A DNA stretch of 64,000 nucleotides from Lingula anatina (GCF_001039355.2 NW_019775590.1:1-64000); one strand, 5' to 3'. Shown: positions 1 to 12,776, counted from the first letter of the stretch. The notes: generated by a model from the letters alone, not told the origin. A program made the numbers and translations.

Positions 1-545
1 TGGGCTTGCTCCAGCTCGGTGGTACAATATTCGGAGGCGGTATCGCCTCTCTGACTCCTCTAGTTAAATTTGATTCAGCCAAGGGACCTTTCCCTGTCCG
101 ACGGTCCGTTCTTCCTGCCGCCCCGCCCCCCCCCCCCCCCCCACACACACAAAAAAAGACTGAATGACAATTAGCATATATGCTGTCATTATCTGAGTGA
201 CTATACTTCTACTGATGGTTTTCACTTGTAAACTAAGGCAACGAAAAAGATGTTTAATTAATCGAACAAAACATATTTGCTTGCTCCGAGCAAAGGCCAG
301 GAAAGATATTGGAAGGCATCTTACGATCAGGGTCATTGATAACTGTATGAGATATGCCCTGGCCAAACGTCCTTCACGTCACTGACTCGAGGGCCTTTAG
401 GTATGAATAAACAGAGTTATCATTGACCCCAGGGCTGTGCGTTATCAGGGTAAACAATGAGACCAGTTTGTTTTAGAGAAACTTAGCAGTCGATTAAAAT
501 TTCTCAGCTAACATGGATATTTGAGTTTAACCAGAATTTTTCTAC
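1..545. other. Left-edge sequence without a supported gene
   Basis: No complete gene is visible. One frame at 3-110 reads through a glycine-rich hydrophobic stretch (GLLQLGGTIFGGGIASL) and could be the end of an exon of a gene to the left, but no splice signal or clear stop supports it. A poly-C tract at about 122-142 is followed by a short CA run. The rest, up to the ATG at 546, is probably intergenic sequence and 5' UTR of the acetyltransferase gene. Confidence 0.4.
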
Positions 546-1731
546 ATGGACACTGCAATGGACGATTTGATAATCCGCTGCGCCGCGTTGGAAGACTTTG
601 ACGCCGTTCTGGGTATAAATGACCACGTGTACGAGGGGCTGGACTATCTGCCTGATTATTACCCCCGGTATTTGACGTCCCCCCACATAATGGCCTACCT
701 CGCAGAGCTGAAGGGCGAGGCCGTGGCGTTCTGTATTGCCCACGTCAACGACGATGCCACCACCTTAGTGTTAAGAGCAGGAAGAGTGAAGCCGACGCAT
801 CAAAAACACGGGATAGCGGAGCGACTGGTGGAGTTCATTATTAAAGAAGAGAGGGCCAAGCATCCCGGGCTGAGGAAAAGACGAGATATCGAGTTCGCGT
901 CTGAGGGAAAACCGGTGAAGATGCCTCTCAGAATGGTGGAAATATCGAGAAGAAAACTGTTCTGCTTTGGAGCCCTTACCACTCACATTAAATGTAATAA
1001 AACGAGTGCTGGTGTTATTATTATTACATACCTGACATGTTGTGGTCATTGTTCATTGTATTAGGTGTGCACTGCCGTAAAGATGGTGAAATTGCGCTAG
1101 GTGTCATTTAACTATAATGCTATGCTGTATTAAAGCTTTAGTTTGTCTTAAAAGCTCATGCAGGCGAAGGCTTGGTAAAAGTTACTTGCGGATATTTATT
1201 TTTCCTTTTGAAATTTTACTGAGTTTTTATAATTTTTTTTTCGTTTCAGGTTCTGAAATTGCCGGAGTGAACAAGATATCGGCGGCAGATTGGCTGTCTT
1301 CAGGGACCACAGCAACCATGTTTCCTGACGGTGTTGTTATTAACGGCGTCCCATATTCCATCCTGCCCAGCAACGCCGAACAGATTGAAAACGAGAGCGA
1401 TCTGTACGTGGCAAATGGAACGGCTGAATTGACGTCGGGGTGTTTCAGCGCTGTGACGCGAGTGCGCTGCCCACGCGTTGGTCTGCGAGTTCTTATCGAC
1501 ATTTACGGCAGAGGCGCTGCCTTGTATAATCATATCTGTTGCCATGTCAACAATACACAGATTAAAGCGAGGGAACTGAATATAGATAACGTATTTGTTC
1601 AGTTGTTTGTTGATGAAAATTTCCCAGCTGGAGAACTGAAGGAGAACGTGTATCGTCTAGGACTTGAGGACAGGAAAAGCTTTTTTGGTCACTCTGTTTA
1701 TGACGTGTTGCTTTTGGAAGAAAAACTGTGA
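546..1731 (+). CDS. GNAT-family N-acetyltransferase, NAT16 / histidine acetyltransferase-like (two exons)
   Basis: Two coding exons. Exon 1 starts at ATG 546 (a second in-frame ATG is at 558) and holds the GNAT fold; the acetyl-CoA motif A is visible at about residues 80-90 (RVKPTHQKHGI) after a beta strand ATTLVLRAG. The acceptor is TTTCAG at 1244-1249, so exon 2 is 1250-1731 and starts in phase 1. The exon 1 donor is less certain; AAT|GTAATA after 993 keeps phase and gives about 309 aa. Exon 2 has the NAT16-type C-terminal half (GTTATMFPDGVVINGVPY, then a stretch of IDIYGRG type) ending in LLLEEKL. Family members acetylate free amino acids such as histidine, or small amines; the substrate here is inferred only. 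Confidence is high for family and moderate for the donor. Confidence 0.8.
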
Positions 1732-2420
1732 AAGTTTCTTGATTTTCGATTGCTCAAGGGAGTTCTTACATAGCCTTTTCCTATTCTCCTACACTAACAC
1801 GTATTTGGCATTATCTGCTCATCCAAAACACTTTTTTTTTTCAAACGAGATTTTCAGATCTTTCCCTGATTATAAGCAGGCTCAATCACCAGTGTCTTTC
1901 ATGATAACGTATTTCGAATTTTATTCGACTAATAAATGCACTATTCTAAAATGTGTGTCGTGGCAATTAATCAAGGCACTTGGTACACAAAAAAAATTGC
2001 ACCTTATGTCTTAAATATTAATAAACATCCTTCGATATTATTTGAAATGATTTTGTTTTTGTTTTTCCAGGCTTACTCTGATCATGTTTAAAATACGGAC
2101 CATGGATCAACTAGTTTGATCCCAGCCCTTTGCGCCGGGTTTTATGATACAGTTTTTGATATATTTTTTGAAAGTCCGTCATTTATTTATTTTTACTTAG
2201 GCGACGTTTCCATTTATTATAACTAAATACGGGATGAAATTTGTAAAAAAATCATTCCACAAAAATTGACTTTCATAAATTATGCACTGTATATAAGAGG
2301 CAATATTCAATTTCGTTATACGAGTACAAAGCTTGTTCCCCTTTTTTAATCTGTTCCTAAAACTTCGAATTATAAAAAGTACTCTTGCCTTGAATAGCAT
2401 TGTTGGTGCCCTGTCATCAG
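1732..2420. other. Intergenic, 3' flank of the acetyltransferase gene
   Basis: AT-rich sequence with T runs. Candidate AATAAA-like signals occur near 1930 and 2020. No coding exon is supported; the minus-strand open frame at 2197-2400 has no recognisable domain or splice context. Confidence 0.5.
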
Positions 2421-2660
2421 TGAAATATACGTCAACGGCGTCAAGACACGCCTTTACTTTGTGACGTCATGGATGCTACGTATATTGTTATTATATTGCT
2501 TTTATTGACTCTTCTAAATTTCTTTCCTAAATGTCTACTTCAAGTTTCCAAGAGAAAATGAGTTATACCGTAGCTATGACGTAACGCCCTTTGGCAGTGA
2601 AATGTACATGGAGAACTTCTAGACGCGCCCTCACTTTGTGACGTCACAGTAGCTACGGTA
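2421..2660. promoter_or_regulatory. Two diverged ~60-bp direct repeats, each with a palindromic CRE (TGACGTCA)
   Basis: Blocks at about 2421-2480 and 2597-2660 match: both begin TGAAAT, carry ACGCGCC/ACACGCC and CTTTGTGACGTCA, then (A/T)GCTACG. Each contains the 8-bp CREB/ATF palindrome TGACGTCA (2462-2469 and 2639-2646). They lie about 280 and 100 bp upstream of the ATG at 2743, where proximal promoter elements would be expected. That CREB/ATF factors bind TGACGTCA is established; regulation of this gene by them is inferred. Confidence 0.55.
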
Positions 2661-2742
2661 CCATAATGCACTTTTCTCGCACAGCGGAAAGGTATTCACT
2701 GACTTAGCGCTGCTAAAAATTGTTTTAATTTAGAGGAATACT

Positions 2743-3866
2743 ATGGGATGCACCCAGTCTAGTAAGTATGAAATTGTGTTATCCTTCTACCTCCTGTATG
2801 TTAAACGTTATTTTTTTGTTGGTGTATATCTTTCGTAATTTCAGTTTGATTTTGACTTGTAAAAGAATTCACAGTACTGGCAATAAACGCGCCAAGTATT
2901 GTAGTTATCACTATTCGGCATTTTCCTCCGAATATTGGATATGTTGTAATAAACATTATTGTTCTTATTACAGCTGTTGTCTCCAACGGCCATCACGGAG
3001 CATGGGAGGATTCTAACAATGGTAATAATAAAAAAAATGATTTTGAAGACAACTGCTTTATTAACGATTTTTCAAATCCAAAATAACAGTGACATTAGTT
3101 TGCAATTAGGCCCTACTGAAGAATACATACGTAATGATTAATTTCAGATAAGAAGAAGTTGGGACTCCGACAAAGGATAAGAAATTTCTTCAGAGGAGGA
3201 GGGAATAAAGGTTACCGTTATTAATTGTCTTTATAAATAAAAGCCTTTCATTAGTATCACGGTATTCTTGTAAACGAAATGTGGAGTAAATATTTATCTC
3301 AACCCAAGCAGTCTTCTTTAAGAAAATAATATATTATAAAATATAATATCAGATTTACGTCAGAATATATGTCAAATTACGGATCATCAGACACTAAACT
3401 TTCGTCGTTATTGCAGTTGGCCCCAGTCTATCTGAAGAACACGTGGAGGATAGGGATGATCTGTTGGTCATTGGTGTGTCCTTGCAGGTCCAGAGAACCC
3501 CTCGGACTCCTGGCGATATCTGGTCATCAGACGGAGAGGTCATTTCTGCCACTTGTTATGTCCATTGAATAAAAAAGGATTTAGTTTAATTTAACCATGG
3601 GAGTTTATCTTTAACGATGATCAAGCTATGTGGTTATAGTATTAGGGTTATACTAAAGCTAAATAGAACTTCTGAACGCTGATACATACTGAGTAAATAA
3701 GCATCGCATTTTAAACCCATCTGCTTACTATTTTTTTCTTTTCTTTTTTATAAGAAATCTGACAGACCCACGTGATGACTCTGACGAACTGGACATGTCC
3801 AAACTGTCTCGTAAGGACCTGAATGACGTAGTGGAGGATTTGATGGAGGAAATCGATGAAGCATAA
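2743..3866 (+). CDS. Small predicted N-myristoylated protein with acidic amphipathic C-terminal helix
   Basis: Exons: 2743-2761, 2974-3021, 3148-3210, one from 3417, and a last exon ending at the TAA at 3864-3866. Every junction through exon 4 is phase 1 with good signals (CTA|GTAAGT, TTACAG, TTTCAG, TTGCAG). The start encodes MGCTQS, a classic myristoylation plus palmitoylation signal, followed by a basic patch (KKKLGLRQRIRNFFRGGGNK) and an acidic part (SLSEEHVEDRDDLLVIG). The end of exon 4 is ambiguous: a donor after 3473 (TTG|GTGTGT) or 3554 joined to an acceptor before 3766, or a terminal form stopping at 3566-3568. The last exon ends in LSRKDLNDVVEDLMEEIDEA, a strongly amphipathic helix. 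Size is about 95-122 aa. I do not recognise an ortholog; it resembles small membrane A-kinase anchoring proteins in layout only. Confidence 0.6.
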
Positions 3867-5261
3867 AATTAACCACAGGTGAGATAAAAGGGACAAGATG
3901 CGAATTATTTATGTCATTATGTACATTATGTTGAAATGTTTATGTAAACAACGTGAGGTGTAACTTTAAAAAAAGATCGTGCACAGATGCCCAATGCTTG
4001 CGATGTATGAAATATACATGTATACAGCTGATTGATAAATTGATTGAAAAGAAAATACAAAATGTACGTGGCCATTCCGAAGGAAAGTCTAGAAACCACG
4101 ACCAAAATCCATTTCGATATTTCAATCTCAATCTTTTTTTGAGCCCAGCCAACCTTTTTACGTGTATTATACTTTGTATTTCAGACGAGGGGAATGGGTG
4201 TGCATTTCTTCGTCTTAGCTGAAGTTCCATCAAAGCACGAGTCGGAGAACAAGACAACACCCAGTCCAGTGGCGGTGATAGNATTTTAACAAAAAAACAA
4301 ACTTTTTAGAAAAAAAACAGGGACTAACTTTGAATGTAAAAATGGATTCATTAATAATTGGTAAGTATGGGAAAATTGTTGTTTACTCCAGGAAAATTCA
4401 TTTTTTGGCCAAAACGAAGAGTTATTATCCCTTTAACAGATTCGCATATAATCGTAGTCAGTTCTTGCAATTCTTGATCAATCGGGAATTCGTGGCATAA
4501 ATTTTGAACTGTTCAAAATTTTGGTCACGAACTCTCGATTCCAAAAAAATGGTAGTGAATTCTTGACAATATTCGTGCGATTCCAGCTGAATCCGACGAA
4601 TATTCGTAACACTATTGCACCTGTATCTTAACTGAATCGTAGAGCGTGTCGAATTAGGCCGTAATGGAACACCAATATAACTCGAGTACACCCACGGACA
4701 CCCCAAGCGTGCAGTATGTGCTATATTCAAAAACTGACAGATTAAAAGTTAAAGATGTATTTATTAGGTTAATTCGAATGAGGTTTGGATGGAGCATTAT
4801 TTACTATTTAATCTGTAATCTTTAACAAACGTTTTGTGTAATTAATTTTGGAATAAAACGACTAATAAAAATATTGCTTCCTAAATAAATATTGATTTGT
4901 CTCAATGAAAGTAAATAATCTAAATAATTTGGGTGGTGTAAAATGATTTACTGAACAGTAGACAAAGAAGTTAACGGAATTATAATGTTCTTCTAAAGTC
5001 CTGTCAACTTTTATATAGCGGGTCATTTCTTCTGTATTTCAGGATGGGCCAGCTATATTCTCTGCGTTGGCGCATACCAAAAACAGCAGCAGAGAACAAG
5101 ACAAAATCTCGGCTAACGGATGAGATGGAACTTTGGATGAAAGGGGTAAATTAGGTGATAAAAGAAGCAGAAAGAGCCTCACATGTAGGCCCTACCAGAG
5201 ACAGAAAGGCTGACTTGACAACCGCGTGGTACTCGAGTCTAAGAATGATATAACACAATCA

Positions 5262-5298
<37 letters not shown>

Positions 5299-7418
5299 GG
5301 TTCGTGTTACGGTGGCCTTCTTGTGCTGAACCTGAAGTGCCTGTATGTGTCCTAATGATATGGAATTGAACTGGGGCTTATCCGATGGGCGGCTGGATGG
5401 ATAGGCCTGTTGCAAAAAAGCAATAGGCCAATGGCAAGAGGACTGGTCGCCTCTTTTTTAAACACACATGTAAAATTGTTGTAATTACTATTATATTTCA
5501 TCTTTTCCTTTGAGTCTAAAATATTTCAATGTTAATTTAAAATGAAATATGAAGAAATAGGTTTGAGACTCATCAAGTGTATCAAATCACCCTGGCTCAT
5601 CTTTGTTTTCAAGTAATGTAGGCCAACCGGGGTGGTGTTAAATCGTATCCCGACCGTAATTGCTACATAAGCGTTGTATACATGTACGTGTGAAATCATT
5701 AGGTAGGCCTACTAGTAGGCCTACTTCAAAAATTAATTTTCCTAAACATCATCAGTCACAAGTCACAGTAAATAAAACTTTGTTCATATCTCACTGATAA
5801 TGCGAATCAAAAATCCTTAAAAATTATCGGGCATAATGATTGCGTTTCACGAAGGGTGAATTTTACACGGTAAGAGGCCGCTGTCACAAGTCACTGGAAG
5901 GGGTGCTTTACGAATCACGCTAAATAATATGAACGTGTCTCGGGAAATATATAAAAAGGTAACGAAAATATACCTAATGGGTCCCTCGTTCGTGTGTGTA
6001 GCTTATGCTCCCCCCCCCCCCCAGGACAAGGGCTCTAAATAAGGGGGTGGGGTGGGTGGTGAGCGCAGTTACAATTTTTTTTTAGATGGACATAGATTGA
6101 CTTGAGATCTAGGCCTTCCCGCGACATAATGCACCAATAATCTACTGATGGACAGAAGTATAGGCCTGCATTTGGCTCTTTGATAGCCCCCTCCCCCCCC
6201 CTCCCCTAAGGTTCTTGCGCTTATTTTATTTAAAGTAGGTCAGAAGTGCTTGAAAACGAGGGAAGGGGTCATAAGTGCCCACCTTCCGACGCCTGTATTT
6301 GCAAACTTCTGTAACTATTCAATCCAGTGTAAAACGGGTTTTTAACTGATCGATAGGCTCATCTTGTAAGCGCGCCACCTACAGTCTTGTTAATTGCCTA
6401 TTGAGCCGACTGCTGAAAGGCTGTAAAATGTGAGGTAAAGTTTTTCGTTGAAATATTTGTTCGTGAAAGGATTTACCTGTTATGAGTCTTCTTCACTGTG
6501 TGATATTGAGTTGTCATATTCTGGAAAGCTCAATTTCTGTTGACATAAATTTCTTTTGCGTTACTAGCTGTTCACAATAACTTGGGTGTGTGTGTGTGTG
6601 TGGAGGGGGGGGGGGGGGGGGTCTAAAATCTTACAGGCAAGTTATCCAATACCAAGTGACTTGCATTTGGCTTAAATTCATGTTGGAATACCACAAAAAT
6701 TACTGGCGCTGCGGTCCTGTACAAGGTAGAAATGGATAAAAATCGACCGATATAGCCCTCTATAGGTATACCATTGCAAACCTATCTGAGATCGCATTTG
6801 GGCTCTTTGTCGTAAAAATAAACTTACTTTTACACCAGATAATGTTCATGAGTGTGATGAATGATGTAGAATAAGAAACACATTCATGAGTCACTAGAAT
6901 GGGGTTCTTCCTGGATCATGCTAAATGATAAGAACATTTCACACATTTGAGGAGACAGAAAGTGGCTTTTTCTTTCCGTTTAATGAAGATGCGCTTTGAA
7001 TGGGACCCTCTACTTCTTCTACTACTACTACTGCTACTGGTGCTACTACACTACTACTACCGTATGTCTGAAAAGTAACACTTAATAGCAGGACATGCCA
7101 TAAAGTTTCTACTATAACCAATTTTTTCATGTTCGACAAAAACTGGTTCAACAATATTTTGGGTACCACCAGTCATTGCCTGTATCCAGCAATTTCAAAA
7201 TTTCACTTTTTCTGAAAAAGTACACCTACCGTGAAACCTTGGTGTACTAAAATAAAATTTAACCCAGGCGACCCCCCCTGCTACCCCCCTGCTACCCCCC
7301 CACCCCCACCCCCGGCTACAGGCCTGACTAGTGCATATATATATTTCCTAAGGTATCATTGCATTAATTGTAGTACTTTTACATGTATGTGCTGTAACCT
7401 ATGATCCTATCCTTACAG
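3867..7418. other. Intergenic / possible UTR exons; repeats and one ambiguous base
   Basis: No long coding exon. Two acceptor-like sites precede short reading frames: TATTTCAG near 4183 then a frame containing MGVHFFVLAEVPSKHESENK, and TATTTCAG near 5041 then MGQLYSLRWRIPKTAAENK ending at 5153. They share an ENKT segment and could be alternative 3' exons or UTR of the myristoylated gene; support is weak. A single N lies at 4282. A poly-A run covers about 5266-5296. Poly-C or poly-G tracts lie near 6010, 6185, 6605 and 7270-7310. The last part is probably 5' UTR intron of klhl7, ending at the acceptor CTTACAG before 7419. Confidence 0.45.
5883..5935. repeat. Dispersed repeat copy (also at 6887-6935 and 23167-23215)
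   Basis: A block reading roughly CACAAGTCACTGGAA then GGGGTGCTTTACGAATCACG and CTAAATAAT recurs near 23167-23215 (in a channel intron) and, more diverged, near 6887-6935. The shared part is about 50 bp. It looks like the end of an interspersed element; its full limits are not visible. Confidence 0.5.
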
Positions 7419-7420
7419 CA

Positions 7421-10400
7421 ATGACAGATGGTTCAGACCAAGAAGAAGAAACCATAGAAGCAAGTTTGAGACCTTTGAGAGGCGGAACTTTATATAGTAT
7501 TACAGGCTTAATCGTGAGAGGGGGAATCCATCACCACATGTCCCAGCCACTGCTGTCGAGGATGAGCGACAGTGGAATCACGACAGGGACACCAAATCAA
7601 CACGTGTCCATAGGTGACAGAGCAGGAACATCTGGAGGGCCGTCTAGACTCTCTTCCGCATTGGTTATGACAGGGGGGTTAGGTCAGACTCGTAGAGGTG
7701 GTGGCGACACTCAGAGCCCCCTGTTGGGGGATGATAGAACTAATAATGAAGGTGGATTCCATGGTTCAGTTGCTAGAATCTCAGAGAGACAGGCAGAGTT
7801 TTTTCGCTGTATGAACGGGATGAGGCAAAGAGAAGAGATGACAGATGTTATTCTGATAGTGGAGGGACATGAGTTTAAAGCGCACAGGGTAGTGCTGGCA
7901 GCTTGCAGCAGCTTCTTTCATGCCATGTTCACGTCCAATATGACAGAGGCCCAAACATCGAGGGTCGAGCTGCAGGATATTTATCATGGAACAGTTGAGG
8001 CGATAATAGATTTTGCATACACTGCAGATATTCAGTTAAATGATTCCAATGTTCAAGAGCTCCTCTCAGCTGGAAATCGTTACCAGATTCAGCCAATCAA
8101 AGACGCATGTTGCCATTACCTAACACAGCAGCTGAGTGCAGCAAACTGCCTTGGGATTAAAGACTTTGCAGATTTTCATAACTGCCCTGAGCTGTGTGAA
8201 GCTGCCAGTAACTTTGCATATCTGCATTTTAGGTAAATGTTGTATATGTGTATATGCTGTTTAGATAAAACTGTCAGTCTTTTACTTTCAATACAGTGAT
8301 TAAGTTAAATGTTTTAATACACTTTTTGTGGATCATTATTTTGGCCCAAACTTTAACTTGGTCTTCATTGATTAACAAAAACTCTTCATAGTTTAAATTC
8401 TAGTTCAAATGCATGTAAGTATAGTGAAGAAAAAAATGTAAAAAAATGTCCCAATTTTATTATTTAGGGTTTTTGGTTTTTGTAACAGGCTAGGGCAGTG
8501 GTCAGGAAAATGGAATTTGGTATTGTAGCTCATTGCATTATTCACACATTGTGAAATGTCAGTCAGATTTCAATTCCAAATTTTTATTTCAGTTTGAGTA
8601 AGTGTTGCTATGATTTTACCTATTTTAAAGTTCCTTGATTATATGCTTTATCTTTATCAAGATTTGTGATGTCTGTACACGTACCAGCCTTGTTGTCTAA
8701 TTTAGAGCCTCTTTTTCAGAGAGGTATGCCAGGGAGAGGAGTTTCTGAAACAGAGGCCAGAATCTGTGACTGACTTGTTGTCTAAGGATGAATTGACTGT
8801 GAAATGCGAAGATGAGGTAAGCTTTTATATTGGACCTGAGGCCAATTTCACCAAAGCCTGCTAAAAGGTGAAAGCCATCAATAAGTCTGTTATGACCTTG
8901 GTAAATAAACTGTTTTAAGATTAATTTCATTGGAATTCATTTCATTCAGTGGAAAGATATTAAAGGCCTTATGAAATAAATGCCATAGCCAAATGCAGAA
9001 GAAAAGTCATATTAGTCACATGGGCTTAGACAATCTTGCGAGAATGGCAATGAGTATTGACATGCAATTGAAAATTTCGAATTTTTACAAAGATTGTAGG
9101 TAAGAGATCACTTGGGTATTAGCTTGTTCTTATGTAAAAGATGTCTGGTTATTGTACCTTATATCAGACTATATTTTTCTGATTTTTCTGTTTCCTCTAC
9201 CTACAGGTGTATGATGCTGCCATACGCTGGTTAAAGCATGATTTGCCAGCAAGGTTCGAGCATAAGGAGAGCATTCTGGGAAGGATTCGTTTCCCGCTGA
9301 TAACACGTCACTACTTGACTACTCATGTCCAGCATGAGGGCCTGTTACAAGATAACTGTGACTGCTTGAAGATGATCATTGGTAGGTTGTGTGGAACAGA
9401 TCTGGCCAAAATATGTATAAATGAAAAAAAAACAAAAAACTCTCAGCTTCAGTTTGACTGACATTATGCAAGAGACCAATGTTAATACTGTAGACTAAAA
9501 TAGGGACTAATCCATGAGCAATATAAGTACCCTCTTTATATCGTTAAAGTTATTAATTATAATTTTATAAATATTGTATTTTTATTGAATAATGTTTAGA
9601 TTTATTATTTTATAGGTTAAAAGGCATACAGTGGAAATTGGCCCTTTATACCCCAGTATAGCCCCCCCCCCCCAAAAAAAAAAATATTTTGGCAATTTCC
9701 TCTTTTCACCAACATATCCAAAACCACTCACAAAATTTTTTATCATCACTACATGAGTTTAAACCTGCCTGTGGACCCCTTATCTCTGTGTGTTTCAGGA
9801 GGAATGCAGTATCACTTACTTGGGGAGGAGGAGAGACGTGCAGCAGAGACGGTCTCCACTGTGACACCACGCAGGAAGAAGTACGACTTCCAGATCGCTT
9901 GTTTTGGAGGCTCAGAAACTGGTACTTGTCAGTACTTTAATCCCAAGGGTAAGATATATACAAATTTGAAAATGTTTCCAAAAGAAAGATTCTCTGCTTG
10001 AAAGGATTTCCCGCATTGACTTATTGCAAACTGCAATTACTGATAAAACATAGTCACTTTTTTCCATCAACAAACAATGTGAAATGTTACTGTAAGTAAC
10101 TGTATCTTTGCTAGGCTTTTAAAAATTGCATGGAGTATTTCTTTGAAACTCTTAATCATATTACTACATTTATTTTCTTTCTTTTCAATTCCCTCACACT
10201 TTACAGGGGCGGATCCAGAGATATTTTCTGACAGTCTTCCAAATTATTTTTGTTGATCCATCTTCCATTTTTGACCGTCTTCCGACAGAAAAATTCAGAT
10301 ACCCGTCAATGTAAACTTGAAAATCTGACCGTCTTCCGGAAGACCCAGAAGACGGCCTAAATCCGCCCCTGCTTTATATATGGTGATGGCTCAAGTTTCA

Positions 10401-12776
10401 ATATGTGCTCACATAACACTGTCCAGCATGTTTCATATTCACAGGACAGTGTTGGTCCAACTTTCCACCCATGCCCGAAAAAAGGAACGGTCACTCAGCG
10501 GTCAACGTGGGCAGTTGTGTGTACATCATTGGTGGATCGTACCATTTCCCCATGACAAGGATACACAGGTACAGCATTGCTACGCAGAGGTGGGATTCTG
10601 TTAATGCCAGGTAAGAATGGCTTTACTTACTGTGTTTTTTTGTATATGATTTTGTGTGCCTCTGCATGTTAATATGAGTAAGATGAGCTTTTGCACAGAT
10701 AAAGTTTTTCACTCAGAAATTTAATTTTATAAATTATAAGTCCACGTATTTTTATCTTTAATTCATCGTATATTTTAAGAAAAAAATGTCTTTACTGAGG
10801 AGGGTTCATACTTAAATATGTCATAGAAGAGTTTCGACAGGCAGATATTTTATGTGGTCTTATATAAATGTTTTATTCTGTATTACAACCTTATTTAGAT
10901 TGCTTTAGAACCCTGTTTCATCATCCCTATAGTTTGTTAACAGTGACATATCCTGAGCTTTTTCTGTCTATTTATTTTCTCTGTGTTTCTCCTCAGACTT
11001 GAGGACGGCCGGGAGAACCTTGCAGCCTGTGAGCTGGATGGAAAAGTGTACATCTGTGGAGGGACATCAACACATGGTAGGCTTTTTACTGGCTCTTCAG
11101 TTGTATTGTGTTTTTGTATAGCTTCTTCTTTATAGGATTTCATTATTATTATTATTAATATTATTATTATGAAATATGTTTTATACTACCTAAAATTGAT
11201 TTTATATAAAGGAGCAGGAGATCAGTTGCAATTTGGAAAGGAAGTGATTCAAGGAAAATGTATGTCATAACATCACAGTAACACAGAGCTCTGGCAGTTG
11301 CATTTTAACTTGCTCATTTGTATATCTGTCAACACTGGAAATTGTCCGAGGTAGATAGTTTCCTGTACAATAATATTAAAAATTGTTATGAATCAGAATA
11401 CTGAGAGAGAAGTCTCCAGTATTTGAAATTTTAAAAGAAATTAAGAGAGTTGACAGGTGTGAATACTGGGTATGTGGCATTGTTATTCCTTAAACTTTCA
11501 TGGAAATATATCGATTGATTGGTTGGTTGATATGTAATCCCCAGGAAGCACTTCTCATAGGACGACAGAGTTATTTGACCCATCAAGAGATCACCTGTCT
11601 TTCCTGAAACCTCTGATCCACCCACGCTTTGAACACGGCCTGGTGGTCTGTAAAGGCTTCCTCTACGCCTGTGGGGGCGCCATGAGCAACAACAGGCCCC
11701 TTAAACTGTGCGAGAGATTTTCTACAACTTTGAACAAGTAAGTTTGTGTGCATGTTCTTATTTTTTTATTTTTATTTATTTATTTTTTGAGAAACGCATT
11801 CTTTAATTTAATCAGTATCTGTCTCAAATATTGCACACCTTTTCATTATTATGAATTCATTACAACAAAAACTACTAAGTTAGATGAAACGGTAATTACT
11901 GTTTTCCTACTTCAAAAAAAGATAAGGGTTTTACCGAATAGACAGTTTCTTTGGATTTTAGCTCTATGGCTGTTTTTCCATTAATTATAAATAAACAACA
12001 ACTGTATGTGTGTGAACAGTACCAGTACATGTCCCCCAAGTTTTTTTTAACCTGCCAGCTTAGTTAAGTTAGCTTTCTGATTATAATGTTGATTACTATG
12101 GCCCAGGTGGATAGAGATTCCTCCCATGCACTTTGCCAGGAAAGGTTTGGGGCTGGCAGCAGTGGATGGAAAGATATACGCATTTGGCGGCCAAGATGAA
12201 TTGAGTAAGTACTTCCCGTTGGTCAGGGTGCAGTGTCACGTGATGAGATGGAAAGTGTTGCATTCATGAAGTGCTTTTTGAAATGGATACTTTAAGACAC
12301 TTTAATCAATTTTTTTTTTTGCAAGATTGCTCACGAACTCTCTCTCTCTCTCTCTCTCTCTCGCACACTAAAATTGTTTTGAATTTATAACCATTCGCCC
12401 CCTGCTCAAACGTCATTACTTTCTTCATTTGAATCTGTGGGGTTTTGTATTTAGATCAAATGAATACCCTAACGTTTATAAATTATTTATCAAAAATATT
12501 CAAACCCTTTCAGCTGTGCTTGACACCGTGGAATGCTACGACCCTGTTTACAACTTGTGGACTTTCTGTGCCAAGATGCCCTACCGTCTTTGCCAAGTGA
12601 AGTCCGTTGTCATTGGTGGATCCATCTGGATCCTTTCAGGAATGAGAGACTCCAGTCGATTGGGCAATGCTCTGGAATACAAACCAGCCGAGGATCGCTG
12701 GGTGTTTCATTACAATACCAGGTCTACCATCATGAATTCTGTTGCTACAGTGACTGTGGACACGTGTGTTGTATAA
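7421..12776 (+). CDS. klhl7: Kelch-like protein 7 (BTB-BACK-Kelch), CUL3 E3 ligase substrate adaptor
   Basis: Nine coding exons: 7421-8232, 8720-8816, 9207-9381, 9799-9948, 10445-10610, 10997-11076, 11545-11737, 12107-12204, 12514-12776. All junctions are GT-AG and phases agree; the product is 677 aa. BTB lies at about residues 130-240 (MTDVILIVEGHEFKAHRVVL), then BACK (VYDAAIRWLKHD, RFPLITRHYL), then kelch blades marked by GG pairs (YIIGGS, YICGGT, YACGGA, YAFGGQ). The segments GMQYHLLGEEE, RRKKYDFQIACFGGS and CQYFNPK match vertebrate KLHL7 closely. KLHL7 pairs with CUL3 in a ubiquitin ligase. Unusual: about 125 residues before BTB, Gly/Ser/Arg-rich, longer than the roughly 45 in human KLHL7. 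An acceptor just before the ATG implies a spliced 5' UTR. Confidence 0.92.
10204..10371. mobile_element. 168-bp non-autonomous DNA transposon (CAGGGGCGGAT ends, 5-bp TSD CTTTA)
   Basis: Inside the klhl7 intron between exons 4 and 5. Ends are CAGGGGCGGATCCAG on the left and ATCCGCCCCTG on the right, in inverted orientation, flanked on both sides by CTTTA. The interior has inverted GACCGTCTTCC words. No coding capacity. The ends resemble hAT-type MITEs; the 5-bp duplication is shorter than the usual 8 bp. Confidence 0.8.

Noticed and set aside
3755-3866. Acceptor TATAAG before 3755 for the last exon of the myristoylated gene
   Set aside because: It would need phase 2, while all upstream junctions are phase 1; the acceptor before 3766 fits the phase instead. 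The choice still needs cDNA.
4190-5153. Two short MG-starting frames after acceptor-like sites
   Set aside because: Each is under 40 codons, with an N at 4282 and no confirmed linkage. Noted as possible alternative 3' exons but not called as genes.
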